A DNA stretch of 64,000 nt, taken from the NCBI RefSeq assembly GCF_017876405.1, contig NZ_JAGINW010000001.1:6151203-6215202 (forward strand), written 5' to 3'. The stretch comes from Kibdelosporangium banguiense. GTDB taxonomy: Bacteria > Actinomycetota > Actinomycetes > Mycobacteriales > Pseudonocardiaceae. The notes beneath the pieces are model-generated. The model was not told the DNA's origin, made no database searches, and was given only the letters and a program-made list of their open reading frames with translations. This document shows positions 25,926-35,800 of the stretch, in pieces. The stretch's first letter is position 1; the number at the start of each line of letters is the position of its first letter. Both the position numbers and the translations under genes were made by a program.

Positions 25926-26723
25926 ATGCCCGAGGCTCCACAGGATCTGGTGATGACGCTGCTCGGCGCGCACCTGCGGCCGCGCGACCGCCAGGTGTGG
26001 TCGGGTGGCCTGGTCGAGTTGCTGGCCGAGTTCGGCTTCTCGGCGGGCGCCGCCCGGGTGGCGCTGACCCGGCTGGTCCGCCGTGAGCTGCTGGCCAGGG
26101 TGAAGGACGGCAGGCTGGTGCACTACACGATCACGCCGCGTAGCGCGGCCGTGTTCGAGGAGGGCGACGACCGGATCTTCACGCTGGGCCGCAACGGCAC
26201 CGCCGACCCACAGTGGACGGTGTTGTGGCACACGATCCCAGAGGAGCAGAAGGTCGCCAGAACGCGGCTTGTCCGCAGGCTCCGGTTCCTGGGCTTCGGG
26301 CCGGTCCAGGACGGCACCTGGATCGCGCCGCACGACCGGGAACGCGAGGTCACCGCCCTGCTGGCGGAACACCAGGTGCAGCGGCACGCCGGCCTGCTGC
26401 TGGGCAGCCCGGCGGCCTCGCTGGATTTCCGGTCGTTCGTCGGCCGGGTCTGGGACCTCGACGAGCTGGCCGGCCGGTACGAGGCGTTCGTCGAGGAATT
26501 CGGCAGCCACGACGTGGCGATGCTCCCCGACCGGGACGCGTTGGTGTTACGCACCCGGCTGACGCACACGTTCAGGCAGTTCCCGTTCCTGGATCCCGAA
26601 CTGCCTGTCGGGCTGGTCTCCCCTCCCGCTCACCGCGCGCAAGCCGTGCGGTTGTTCCATGATCTCTACACCGCGCTGGCCCCCGCGGCGATGCGCCGTT
26701 TCGATGAGGTGATGCAGCCGTGA
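25926..26723 (+). CDS. PaaX-family transcriptional regulator
   Basis: The 265-residue protein has the PaaX winged-helix N-terminus (SAGAARVALTRLVRRELLAR) and the PaaX C-terminal region (FPFLDPELPVGLVSPP). PaaX repressors typically respond to aryl-CoA thioesters such as phenylacetyl-CoA. Here the ligand may be the aryl-CoA made by the divergent ligase (inference). Its stop overlaps the kynA GTG (GTGA), so it is co-transcribed with kynA and kynU and probably represses itself. Confidence 0.9.
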   Translation: MPEAPQDLVMTLLGAHLRPRDRQVWSGGLVELLAEFGFSAGAARVALTRLVRRELLARVKDGRLVHYTITPRSAAVFEEGDDRIFTLGRNGTADPQWTVLWHTIPEEQKVARTRLVRRLRFLGFGPVQDGTWIAPHDREREVTALLAEHQVQRHAGLLLGSPAASLDFRSFVGRVWDLDELAGRYEAFVEEFGSHDVAMLPDRDALVLRTRLTHTFRQFPFLDPELPVGLVSPPAHRAQAVRLFHDLYTALAPAAMRRFDEVMQP

Positions 26724-27511
26724 CCGAAAACCATGCCGCTCTGACGTACTCCTCCTACCTGGCGCTCGACGAGGTCCTCGCGGCGCAGAAGCCACGCTCG
26801 GACGAGCACGACGAGATGCTGTTCATCGTCGTCCACCAGGTGTACGAGCTGTGGTTCAAGCAGCTGCTGCACGAGTTCGCCCACCTGCAGCGGGTCCTGG
26901 CCGACGGGGAGACCGCGCACGCGCTGCACACGCTGCGCCGGGCGCTGACGATCCTGAAGGTCGTGGTCGCGCAGATCGACGTGCTGGAAACCATGACACC
27001 GCGCCAGTTCACCAGTTTCCGGGCCCGCCTGGACGCGTCGAGCGGATTCCAGTCCGCCCAGTTCCGCACGGTCGAGGCCGTGCTCGGCCGGCGCGATCCA
27101 CGCGTGATCAAGCACTACCCGGCCGGCAGCGAGCAGCGGGAGGTCGTCGAGGCGGCGATGACCCGGCCGTCGGTTTTCGACTCCTTCCTCGGTTACCTTG
27201 CCGTGCACGACTACCAGGTGCCGCATGAGAGCCTGCACCGGGACGTGTCGGCGCCGCTGGAGCCGTCGAAGGACCTGCAGAACGTGCTGTTGAAGGTCTA
27301 TCAGGACGACGCGGGCGCGGCGCAGATCTGTGAGCGGCTGGTCGACCTGGACGAAGGCATCCAGGAATGGCGCTACCGGCACGTGAAGATGGTCGAACGG
27401 ACCATCGGGGACAAGTCCGGCACCGGCGGGTCGTCCGGCGCGGCGTACCTGCGGACCACGCTGTTCACACCGATCTTCCCGGACCTGTGGGCCGTGCGGA
27501 GCGAGCTGTGA
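26720..27511 (+). CDS. kynA: Tryptophan 2,3-dioxygenase
   Basis: The 263-residue haem enzyme has the TDO blocks DEMLFIVVHQVYELWFKQ, FTSFRARLDASSGFQS and GDKSGTGGSSGAAYL. It opens the indole ring of L-tryptophan to N-formylkynurenine using O2. The length is normal. It lies between the PaaX regulator and kynureninase, with 4-nt overlaps on both sides, showing a tightly coupled tryptophan-breakdown operon. Confidence 0.95.
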   Translation: MTENHAALTYSSYLALDEVLAAQKPRSDEHDEMLFIVVHQVYELWFKQLLHEFAHLQRVLADGETAHALHTLRRALTILKVVVAQIDVLETMTPRQFTSFRARLDASSGFQSAQFRTVEAVLGRRDPRVIKHYPAGSEQREVVEAAMTRPSVFDSFLGYLAVHDYQVPHESLHRDVSAPLEPSKDLQNVLLKVYQDDAGAAQICERLVDLDEGIQEWRYRHVKMVERTIGDKSGTGGSSGAAYLRTTLFTPIFPDLWAVRSEL

Positions 27512-28662
27512 ACGACCTCGCCAGGCACTACTCGAAGTTCGGCGTCTCCGGACGCCTGCTGCTGTCGGGACACTCCCATCAGGCGTGGCCGGACGTCGCC
27601 CTGGACGGGCAGATCGAGGCTTTCCAAGACGCCGCGTCGCATGTGGACGAGAAATGGGAGCGTGCGTTCGCCAAGGCCGACCGTGTCCGCGACGGCTTCC
27701 GGGTGTTCCTCGGTGAGCCGGACGCACGGATCGCGTTGGGCCAGAACACTCATGAGCTCGTCTTGCGGTTTCTGTCGGCGCTCGACCTCAAGTCACGGCC
27801 GCGTCTGGTCACCACCAACGGCGAGTTCCACACGTTGCGCCGCCAGCTCAACCGTCTCGCTGAGACAGATCTCGACGTCGTTTTCGTTGATGCGGAACCG
27901 GTTGAGACCTTGGCTGCCCGGCTGGCTGACGCGGTCGACGCCCAGACCAGCGCTGTCCTTGTCTCCGCGGTGTTGTTCGAGACGTCTCGAATCGTGCCGG
28001 GGCTTGGTTCTCTTGCCTCGGTCTGCGTCGACCATGACGTCGAGCTACTCGTCGACGCCTATCACGCGCTGGGCCCGGTTCCGTTCACCACAGCGGATTT
28101 CCCGTCAGCCTGGGTCGTGGGCGGCGGTTACAAGTACCTGCAATTGGGCGAGGGCAACTGTTTCCTGCGCCTGCCCGCCCATGCCGACAACTTCCGGCCC
28201 GTGATCACCGGCTGGTACGCCGAGTTCGCGGAACTCGCCGAGCATCATCCCGGCGCGGTCAGCTATCCGCTCGGCGCCACCCGATATGCGGGATCGACCT
28301 ACGACCCCACCAGCCACTACCGCGCCGCTCGCGTCTTCGACTTCTTTGCCGGGCAGGGTTTGACCCCCGCCCGGCTTCGCGAGATCGTTCTGCAGCAGAC
28401 CGGTTTGCTCGCAACGCTTTTCGCCGGGATGTCCGTCTCGCCGGAGCTGATATCGATCTCTGAAGAACCTCGTGAGAACTTCGGCGGCTTTGTGTCGCTG
28501 AGGACGGCCAAGGCCCCGCAGCTGCAAGCCCAGCTGGCAAGCCGAGGCGTGCTCACCGACAGTCGCGGTGACTATCTACGCCTCGGCCCAGCGCCCTATC
28601 TGTCCGACGACCAGCTCCGCGGAGCCATGGACATCCTTGCTTCAGTCCTGCGCGAAATCTAG
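27508..28662 (+). CDS. kynU: Kynureninase-type PLP enzyme
   Basis: The 384-residue fold-type I aminotransferase-like protein has LLVDAYHALGPVPF and the PLP-lysine segment VGGGYKYLQLGEGNCF (Lys209). In context it should cleave kynurenine to anthranilate and alanine. Its GTG overlaps the kynA stop. The product would feed the benzoate/anthranilate-CoA ligase encoded on the other side of the PaaX operator. Its stop shares the CTAG tetramer with the convergent ALF gene. Confidence 0.9.
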   Translation: MNDLARHYSKFGVSGRLLLSGHSHQAWPDVALDGQIEAFQDAASHVDEKWERAFAKADRVRDGFRVFLGEPDARIALGQNTHELVLRFLSALDLKSRPRLVTTNGEFHTLRRQLNRLAETDLDVVFVDAEPVETLAARLADAVDAQTSAVLVSAVLFETSRIVPGLGSLASVCVDHDVELLVDAYHALGPVPFTTADFPSAWVVGGGYKYLQLGEGNCFLRLPAHADNFRPVITGWYAEFAELAEHHPGAVSYPLGATRYAGSTYDPTSHYRAARVFDFFAGQGLTPARLREIVLQQTGLLATLFAGMSVSPELISISEEPRENFGGFVSLRTAKAPQLQAQLASRGVLTDSRGDYLRLGPAPYLSDDQLRGAMDILASVLREI

Positions 28663-30161
28663 TTGGGCAGGGGGTATGGCGGGGCGATCTGCCAGGAGGT
28701 GTCCTCGGCGTACCCGGTCGGCGTCTCGAAGTCGTTCTGCCCGGAACTGTCGGCCGCCCACACCAGATTGTTGTGGTGGCGGAGCAGTTTGCCGCGCCTG
28801 CTGAGCGATTCCAGCGCCGCGGTCGCGTTCAGCCCCGGCTTGGTGCACCAGGTGGCGTCGGCCTTGAACTGGGCGGTCCCGTCCGAGGGCGCGATCATCA
28901 CCTGCAGACCCTGCTGGCGCAGGTAGTACTCCGGCCGGGCAACCGACTCGAACGAATGGCAGGTCGCGTCGGCCTTACCGGGCAGGACGCGCCAGGTGGC
29001 GTCCGCGCCGGCCGGGTTGCCCGGGCCGATCACGGCCTGGTCGATGCCCTGCAGGTACCAGCCCTGCTTCCCCGGCGAAACGGCCTGCAGGGACTGGGTC
29101 AGCACGGAGTCCTGGTACTGCCCGACGCGCAGGAAGTCGCCGACATCGCTGTCGCTGCCGGCCAGAGCCGCAGTCGCGGCCGTCACCAGAGCCGGATGCA
29201 CCCGGCTCTGCTCGGCCCGGGTCCGCAGCTCGAACACCAGGCGCCGGTCGGCCTGCCCCTGCTTTGTCAGCAGCGCCAGCAGGTCTCGCCGGGACGCCTC
29301 GTGGATGCCGGTGGCGATGTACTTGGTCAGATCTGCCTCGTCCGGACTGCGCAACGCGCGCTCGGCCGCGGCCCGGACCTCGGAGCCTGGCTTCGCGTAG
29401 GTCCACAGCTCCAGCACGAAACTGTCGTCCGGCAGGACCAGCATGCCTTCGTCGGCGTCGATGCCCAGCCGGTTCGCCGCCCGGATCCGGGCGTTGCGGG
29501 CCTTCTCCCGCTTCTTTTTCTCCTCGTCGGCGTGCTCGTCGGCATCGATCTTGGCCTGCTGGTCGGCCTCCCGCGCGGTGAAGATGCCTGCCTGGATGAA
29601 CTCCGCCAGTACGGGCGCGGTCCCGTTCTCATAGGCGACCCTTGCCGCGGCTTTCAGCAGCGGTCCGGACGCCTGCTCCCACATCGCGAACACGAAGTCC
29701 CGATCGCCCTGGATCAGCAACTCCGGCGTGGCGATGATCTGGTTGACCGCCGCGGCCGCCTGTTTGAGCTCACGTGCCTTCGTGGCGATCGCTTCGTCCC
29801 GTTGCTGGTTGAGCTGGTCGCGACGGTTGGCCTCACGTACCCCGATCTTGATCCACTGGGTGCACGCGTCGGGGCCCGCGGCGAACGCCAGCTCCGCCGA
29901 CGCCCGCACCTCCTTCTTGCCCGCCGACCGCTGCCACAGGGCGAACACGAAGTTCCGGTCGTTGAGCACGAGCAGTTCGGGACTGGCCACGATGCCCAGC
30001 TCGGCCGCCGCGTCGATCTTGTCGCGCTGGGTGGCCGCGGTTATCGCGACATTCTGGGCCTGGTGCGCCGGCACCGCGACCGCCGGGCCTGCCAGAGAAA
30101 GCGATGCGGCAAGCGCGGTGGCGGCCAGGAGCCCGGACCGCGCCGATCTTCGTCTCATCAT
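28659..30161 (-). CDS. Secreted ALF-repeat protein with C-terminal AbfB domain
   Basis: The 500-residue protein has a signal peptide (LLAATALAASLSLAGPAVA). Several ALF-type helical repeats follow with the recurrent pattern LLxLxDRxFVFxLW...EVRAxAExAF...FIxxGIxxAxxRD. An AbfB-like domain starts near residue 400 (FESVARPEYYLRQQ, FKADATWCTKPG), and a second half-unit near 450 holds RHHNNLVWAAD. AbfB domains bind arabinofuranose, so attachment to arabinan of the mycolata cell wall is a reasonable inference. It is the last gene of the ALF operon, 9 nt after its neighbour. Confidence 0.82.
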   Translation of the reverse strand: MMRRRSARSGLLAATALAASLSLAGPAVAVPAHQAQNVAITAATQRDKIDAAAELGIVASPELLVLNDRNFVFALWQRSAGKKEVRASAELAFAAGPDACTQWIKIGVREANRRDQLNQQRDEAIATKARELKQAAAAVNQIIATPELLIQGDRDFVFAMWEQASGPLLKAAARVAYENGTAPVLAEFIQAGIFTAREADQQAKIDADEHADEEKKKREKARNARIRAANRLGIDADEGMLVLPDDSFVLELWTYAKPGSEVRAAAERALRSPDEADLTKYIATGIHEASRRDLLALLTKQGQADRRLVFELRTRAEQSRVHPALVTAATAALAGSDSDVGDFLRVGQYQDSVLTQSLQAVSPGKQGWYLQGIDQAVIGPGNPAGADATWRVLPGKADATCHSFESVARPEYYLRQQGLQVMIAPSDGTAQFKADATWCTKPGLNATAALESLSRRGKLLRHHNNLVWAADSSGQNDFETPTGYAEDTSWQIAPPYPLPN

Positions 30162-30170
30162 GTGTCCGCC

Positions 30171-32273
30171 TCAGCTGGTAGTGGGGTACGCGGTGGCCAC
30201 CCCGGTCGCCGCGTCGAAGTCGATCCGCCCGCGCTCGAACGTGTTACGCCTGCCGCCCGGAATGTCGAACTCATCGCTGGTCGGATAGCCCAATGTGGAC
30301 TTCTCCGAGCCCAGCGACGCCCACTTGGCCCGGATCGCACCCGACACGGCGTGCGCGCCAGTCCGGTCGGTCGAGTAAATCGAGCCCGCGGAACCGAAGT
30401 GCGCGTAACGGCCAGTCCTTTCCGCGGTACAGGCGTCGTCGGACGAGGGCGGCCCAAGCACGGACTTGTGGCCACCGAGCTTCAGGTACGCGTCGAGGAT
30501 CTCGGGAGCCGGACAGGTCGTTCCGCGGCCGACATTCAGACGGTGGACCCCGGTCGCGGCGCTCCAGTACAAGCGGAACGCTGGATGCGGAACTCCTTCG
30601 TCATCCCGTTCCTGGAAATCACGGAACCTGACCCGGCCGTCCACCTGTTCTGCGCCAACCGGTTCCACCCACAGGTCCGCATAGGGGTCGTAGTCCGGCA
30701 GATACCTGTTGAGCCAGTGGAGAGTGATTTCGGTCGAGTCGGGATTCGGGTCCGTGACCCACCAGTAGTACACCGTGCCCACGCCTGCCGTGCCATCGGT
30801 TTCACGGCGCAGGAAGTCGGCCCCGCCCCGGATCGTCACACCCGCCGAGGGCAGTTTGGTGTCCACGCACCATGTGGCGTTCCAGAAGAAGTCGTTCGTG
30901 CCGTCGGTCGGGCGCACTCCCACGCGGATCTTCTGGCCGTCGTGATAGCGAGCCAGGTAGTAGTTGGGTTTGGTGGCCGACTCGAACGAACGGCACTCGG
31001 CGTTCGCCAGCCCAGGCCCGATCCGCCAGGTGGCGTCCAGACCTTCGTCGGGTGCGGGCTCGGGGCTGCCCGGCTTCACCACCAGCGCACCGTTCACGTC
31101 GCGCAGGTAGTGCCCGGCGATGTTGCCGTTGAGTGCGTTCCTGCTGAGCGACTGCGTCAGCACCTCGTACTGCCCGATGCCGAGGAACCCTTGCACCTCG
31201 TCGACGCCACCGGCGAGGGCCGCCGCTGCCGCTCGCGCCAGCCGGGGCTGCAGTCCGCTGTTGTCCGCCCGGGTCTTGATCTCCTCGACGATCCGCCGGT
31301 CGGCCTCGTACTTCTTCTGCAGCACGATGGCGTTGTCGCGTTTGTACGCCGCGAACACGCCGGTGTCGATGAACCGCCGCCAGTCGGCGCGGTCCCGGCT
31401 GCGCAATGCCTTCACGGCATCCTTTTCCAGCTCACTGCCCGGTGTCGCACGGTCGGCGATCACCCGGAGGATGTCGTCGTCGGGCAGCGTCACGATGTCC
31501 GGCGTCGGAAGGACACGGACCACCGACACCGCGCGGGCCCTGGCCGCCTCCGCTTCCAGACGCGCCTTCTTGGCCGCCTCCCCGGCGGCTTCCGCGTCGA
31601 TCTTGTCCTGCTGGTCACGGGAATGGGCGGTGCGCAGCCCGTTCGCGATGAACTCCTTCTGCGCCGGGTCCGGCTGGCCGAACGCCTCCAGCGCGGCCGC
31701 TTTCACCTTCGGACCGGTCGCCCGCCGGGTGATCTCGTAGATGAAGTCGCGGTTGTTCGTGATCACCAGTTCCGACTCGGGCACGATGCCCAGCACGATC
31801 AGGGCCTGTTCCTTGAGCTCCCTGGCCACCCGCGCCGCCTCGGCGTCGCGCAACTGGTTCACCTGGTCACGGGTGTTCGCCTGATGGATACCCGTCCGAA
31901 TCCACTCGGTGCACGCCGCGTCCGAGCTGGCGAACGCCAGCTCCGCCGACCCACGCACCTCGGCCCCGGTCGCCCGCCGCCACAACAGGATCACGAAGTC
32001 CTTGTCGTTCAACCGAAGCTGCTCGTCGGTCGGGACCAGCCCCAGTACGAACGCGGCCCTGACCTTCTCCGTCTCCGCCGCGACCGAAGGCGTCTCACCC
32101 GACGCCATCCGGGTCTTCGCAGGCGGCGCGGACTGATGGACGCGCTCGGCCACCGGGCCGGGTGCGGCACCCGCCGCCGGGCTGACCGCGATCATCCCCA
32201 GTAGCGCCAACCCCAACGCCGAAAGCCGTCGCGCTGCCGCACCACGCGATCCGGTTCTGTTCGATGTCATCAT
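30171..32273 (-). CDS. Secreted ALF-repeat protein with AbfB domain and LGFP repeats
   Basis: The 700-residue protein has a signal peptide (LGLALLGMIAVSPAAGAAP), ALF repeats to about residue 380, an AbfB domain near 428-470 (FESATKPNYYLARYHDG, FWNATWCV), a stretch of unknown fold and two LGFP repeats after 585 (GGHKSVLGPPSSDD, GSEKSTLGYPTSDE). LGFP repeats are cell-wall-associated modules known from corynebacterial mycolyltransferases. Two adjacent ATGs (32273, 32270) are possible. It starts 14 nt after the immunity candidate and lies 9 nt before the next ALF gene. Its role looks structural or adhesive. Confidence 0.82.
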   Translation of the reverse strand: MMTSNRTGSRGAAARRLSALGLALLGMIAVSPAAGAAPGPVAERVHQSAPPAKTRMASGETPSVAAETEKVRAAFVLGLVPTDEQLRLNDKDFVILLWRRATGAEVRGSAELAFASSDAACTEWIRTGIHQANTRDQVNQLRDAEAARVARELKEQALIVLGIVPESELVITNNRDFIYEITRRATGPKVKAAALEAFGQPDPAQKEFIANGLRTAHSRDQQDKIDAEAAGEAAKKARLEAEAARARAVSVVRVLPTPDIVTLPDDDILRVIADRATPGSELEKDAVKALRSRDRADWRRFIDTGVFAAYKRDNAIVLQKKYEADRRIVEEIKTRADNSGLQPRLARAAAAALAGGVDEVQGFLGIGQYEVLTQSLSRNALNGNIAGHYLRDVNGALVVKPGSPEPAPDEGLDATWRIGPGLANAECRSFESATKPNYYLARYHDGQKIRVGVRPTDGTNDFFWNATWCVDTKLPSAGVTIRGGADFLRRETDGTAGVGTVYYWWVTDPNPDSTEITLHWLNRYLPDYDPYADLWVEPVGAEQVDGRVRFRDFQERDDEGVPHPAFRLYWSAATGVHRLNVGRGTTCPAPEILDAYLKLGGHKSVLGPPSSDDACTAERTGRYAHFGSAGSIYSTDRTGAHAVSGAIRAKWASLGSEKSTLGYPTSDEFDIPGGRRNTFERGRIDFDAATGVATAYPTTS

Positions 32274-32287
32274 CGCCGACCCAGTTT

Positions 32288-32860
32288 CTATGCAAGATCC
32301 GGCCAGAGTTCTTTCCATTTCCGGTACTCGTCAAGATCCGCCGACTCCTCAAACAGGTGATCAACCAGCTTCAGCGGCATCATCAGCAACTTGGGCTCGC
32401 GCAGCCGAAGAAACTCGGCGGTGTCGAGAGTGTCCCGGCGTAGCTCCATCTGCTGTGCTTCGGCCAGCGTCATCGGCAGTGCCGCGAGGTAGTCACGCAG
32501 CAGGCCGGCCGGGTCAAGGTAAGCAAGACCCGGCCGTGCCGGGATTGTTCGCAACAGCACCGCGGAAAGGTTGAACCGTGCGTGAAGGATGTCCTCCCGG
32601 GGGCGGCCGCCATATGTCTCGGCTCCGTGAAAGATGCTGTCGGCAAGCTCGAAGCTGTGCCGCAGTTCGTCTTCGGTCAGCTCATGACAGGCCTTGACGA
32701 GCCGTTCCGGGAAGCGCTCGACAAGCAGCAGCCAGTCATAGTGGTCACCTCTTTCGGCCGGATCGACGAGTGCGAGATCGGTGATCCGCAGCGCGTCGAG
32801 CCGGTCGACCAGTTCACGAAACCCGAGGCGGAAAAGGGCCTCACGATCGGGAAAACTCAC
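32288..32860 (-). CDS. Candidate immunity protein of the ALF toxin
   Basis: The 190-residue soluble protein (MSFPDREALFRLGFRELVDR..., ERFPERLVKACHELTEDELR) has no signal peptide and no recognised family. Its ATG overlaps the toxin stop by 4 nt (ATGA), which ensures coupled translation and is the usual position and size for an immunity protein. A cytoplasmic location would fit a toxin that acts inside cells. The function is inferred from context. Confidence 0.6.
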   Translation of the reverse strand: MSFPDREALFRLGFRELVDRLDALRITDLALVDPAERGDHYDWLLLVERFPERLVKACHELTEDELRHSFELADSIFHGAETYGGRPREDILHARFNLSAVLLRTIPARPGLAYLDPAGLLRDYLAALPMTLAEAQQMELRRDTLDTAEFLRLREPKLLMMPLKLVDHLFEESADLDEYRKWKELWPDLA

Positions 32861-35800
32861 TTCACTGTCCCAACCGGCGACTGCGCACCCGCTCTCGATG
32901 GCATTCGGCTGAAGAGGATACCGATGTCGATGAACGCGTTTCGCCCGATTTCCCAGTACTTCCTGCCCAGCGAGCCCTGCCGCGGTGGCTGGTGGTGCCC
33001 GCTGTTGAGATCGAGGCTCACCCCTTCATAACTTCCGTCAGGTTTTTTTCTTATCACACACTCACCTGCCGAGGCGACCGAATCGCCACCCCCGAGCACG
33101 GTGTGCTTGAGCTCCTCACCGTTCTTGAACTTCGGTATCACCCGCACGGTTCCGTCCTTCAACACTGCCCACTTGATGGGTACCTCGGACTCGACCAATG
33201 CGTCGAACTCCGGTGTGCGGCCCTTGATCGGGCTGACACCGAGCCGCCTTGCGGCCGCGAGTTCCTCGGCGATCTCCTCCGGGCTCGCCTTGTTCGGAAG
33301 CAGGTCGCATGGGCTCAGCCACGCCGCCGCCGAAGCCGCGCCACGGATCGGGCAGACCTTGCGCAATTTCTCCAGAACGATGGTGAATTTGGCGAGAATG
33401 TTCTTTATTCGCTCGGATTTGGCCAGGTACTTGCCGATGTTGGCGACGACCTTGACGATCGCGTTGGCGATCGGAATCGCCTTGATCACGATCACGGCGA
33501 ACGAAAGGACGTTGATGATCGTCCAGATACAGGCCGCCACATCGCCGTCGCCGAAGCAGCGTTCCAGGTCACGCCAGCCGATGACCTCCAGGAGAACTTC
33601 GGCGCCGATACTGAACAGGAAGGACGTGACGCTTCCGCCGTTCGCGCAGCCCTGCATGATTTCCCGGTATTCGCCAAGCGCTGCCACGCCCTCGTCGGTG
33701 GACTCCATCAACTCCACGTCGTCGGACGTGATACCGGGTACGCACGAGGCGATCTGCTGGGCTTCGCTCTTGCGGCGTTCTGCCTCTTGCTGAAGGCGTT
33801 GCTGTTCGAGGCGGTCCAGGGCCTGCTGGATCTCGATGCCTGTCTGGCGGGCGCGTTCCATCGACGCGGTGGCCGCGTCCGCATTGCGTTGTGCCTGTTC
33901 GGCCGCGGCCTGTGCTGCCGCGGCGGAGCGCTCGGCTGCTTCGGCCGCCGTGTTGGCGGCTGCCGCGTCTCGCTCAGCCTGCTGGGCGGCGGCATTGGCG
34001 GCTATGGCGTCTTGTGCTGCCTGGTCGGCGGAACGCCCTGCGATGGCCGCGTCCTCGTTTGCCTGGTTGGCCGCCCGACGGGCTCTGGCTGCGGACTCGT
34101 GGGCCGCCGCGTCGTGCCGGTTGGCCGCTGCGGCGGCTTCTCGCGCCTTGGCACCGTCCACCGCCGCGTCGGCCGCCGACTTCTGGGCGTTCGCGGCGGA
34201 CTGTTGTGCGTTTGCCGCGGATTTCGCGGCGTTGGCGGATGCCTGGTACGCGGCCTTCGCGTCGCCTTCGGCCTGGTCAGCTGCCCACTGGGCCAGGATC
34301 GCGGCGTCGCGGGCCTCGTTGGCCCGGTCCTGGGCGGCCTTGGCCTGTTGTTCGCCTACTCCCTGGGCCTGCCGGGCGACCTCGGCGATCCAGTCGGCGT
34401 CGAGATCGGAGCCGGTGAACGGGGCCACGACGATGATCGCGGTGTTCGTTGGCTCGAGGATCGCTGCGGAGGAGAACCGTGCACCGAGCGCGGCTCGGCC
34501 CGCGAGCGCGGACTGGGTCACCGCCGACACAGCCTCGTGGTTCGCGGCATCGGCTTCGTCCCTGCTGCGGTCGGACGCAAGCGCGGCAGCAGTGGCCTGC
34601 ACGGTTGCCAGCTCGGCCAGCCGTGTCGCCTCCCGCGAGTGGTGGGCGGCCTGTGCTTCCGCCGCAGTCGCGTCGGCAGCCGCGGCATTCGCTTTGGTGG
34701 CCGCATAGTGCGTTTGCGCCGCTGCGGACTCCGCATTGCTGGCGGCCTCGGAAGCTCTTGCCGCATGCAGGCTGGCTTCCTGCGCAGCTGCCCGCGCCCG
34801 CGCGGCGGCGCCGTCGGCGAGGATGGCGTACTCACGCGAGCGCGCCGCAGCACCGTTTGCGGCGTTCGCTGCGTTGCGCGCGTCGAATGCTGCAGCCGAC
34901 GCACCTCTTGCGTCGGCACGCGCTTGCACGGCGGCTGCGTGCGCGGCTGCCTCATGCTCAGTGCCCCTGGCGTACGCCTCCGCGTGCTCGTACATCTGCG
35001 CCTTGGCCTCAGCGATGTCCTTCTCGCGCTCGGCGGCCAACGCGTGGTCCCGCGCGATCTCCGCGTTGCGTTCCTCCCGCAGCGTGGCTGCGAGGGCATC
35101 GGCCGAGATGCGCTCCTGGGCTACCGCCCGTCGCTCGTATTCGGCTGCGATGCTTGCCTTCCGTTCAGCTTCGGCTCGGGCGTTGCGGGCGGTCACCGCT
35201 TCGGCTTCAGCCTGCCTGCGGTACTGCTCTGCCTTGGCGCGTTCGGCCTCCGCGGTCCGGCGGCACTCCGCTGCCTGTGCCTGCTCGCGTTCGGCGGTTT
35301 CCATCTGCCTGCGGGCCTCGTCGGCATGGAAACTCGCGAGCCGCTCGGCCTGCTGGGCGCTTTCCCGCGCGCTGCGTGTGCGGTTCGCGGCGTCTTTTCC
35401 TGCCACCTCATGAAGTCGCGCGGCTTCGGCCAACGCGGCTGTGGCGCGGGCATGCTCCTCGCCGTGGGTACGCCACCGTCGTGCCTGCTCGGCGCGTGCC
35501 TCGGCTTTTGCTTGGTCGTCGCGGGCGGCGTCGGTGGCCATTGTCGCCACAATCGCTTGCTGCGCGGTCTCCGTGGCCAGTTCCGCGGCACGTGCGGCGG
35601 CGCCCATACCCTCGGCCATGCGTGCCCAGTCGGCGCCGTAGGGAAGTTCGATCTCGATCAGGATGTCGGCCTGTGTTTTGGCTGCTACCGCCGCGTTACG
35701 GGCGTCGGTCGCGGCCGCGCGGGCGTAACCGAGTTGCCGGTTGACTTCTTCCTGAGCGGGGCGGAACGACTCCGGGGAATGGTGCCCGCCGGCCTCGTTC

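Noticed and set aside
28773..32204. 1,143-codon plus-strand frame opposite the ALF genes
   Set aside because: It has shadow composition; the minus strand encodes signal peptides, ALF, AbfB and LGFP domains in the same place.
33760..35700. Tandem DNA repeat or CRISPR-like array
   Set aside because: The periodicity comes from Ala/Glu/Arg codons of a coiled coil; there are no regular identical repeats with spacers.
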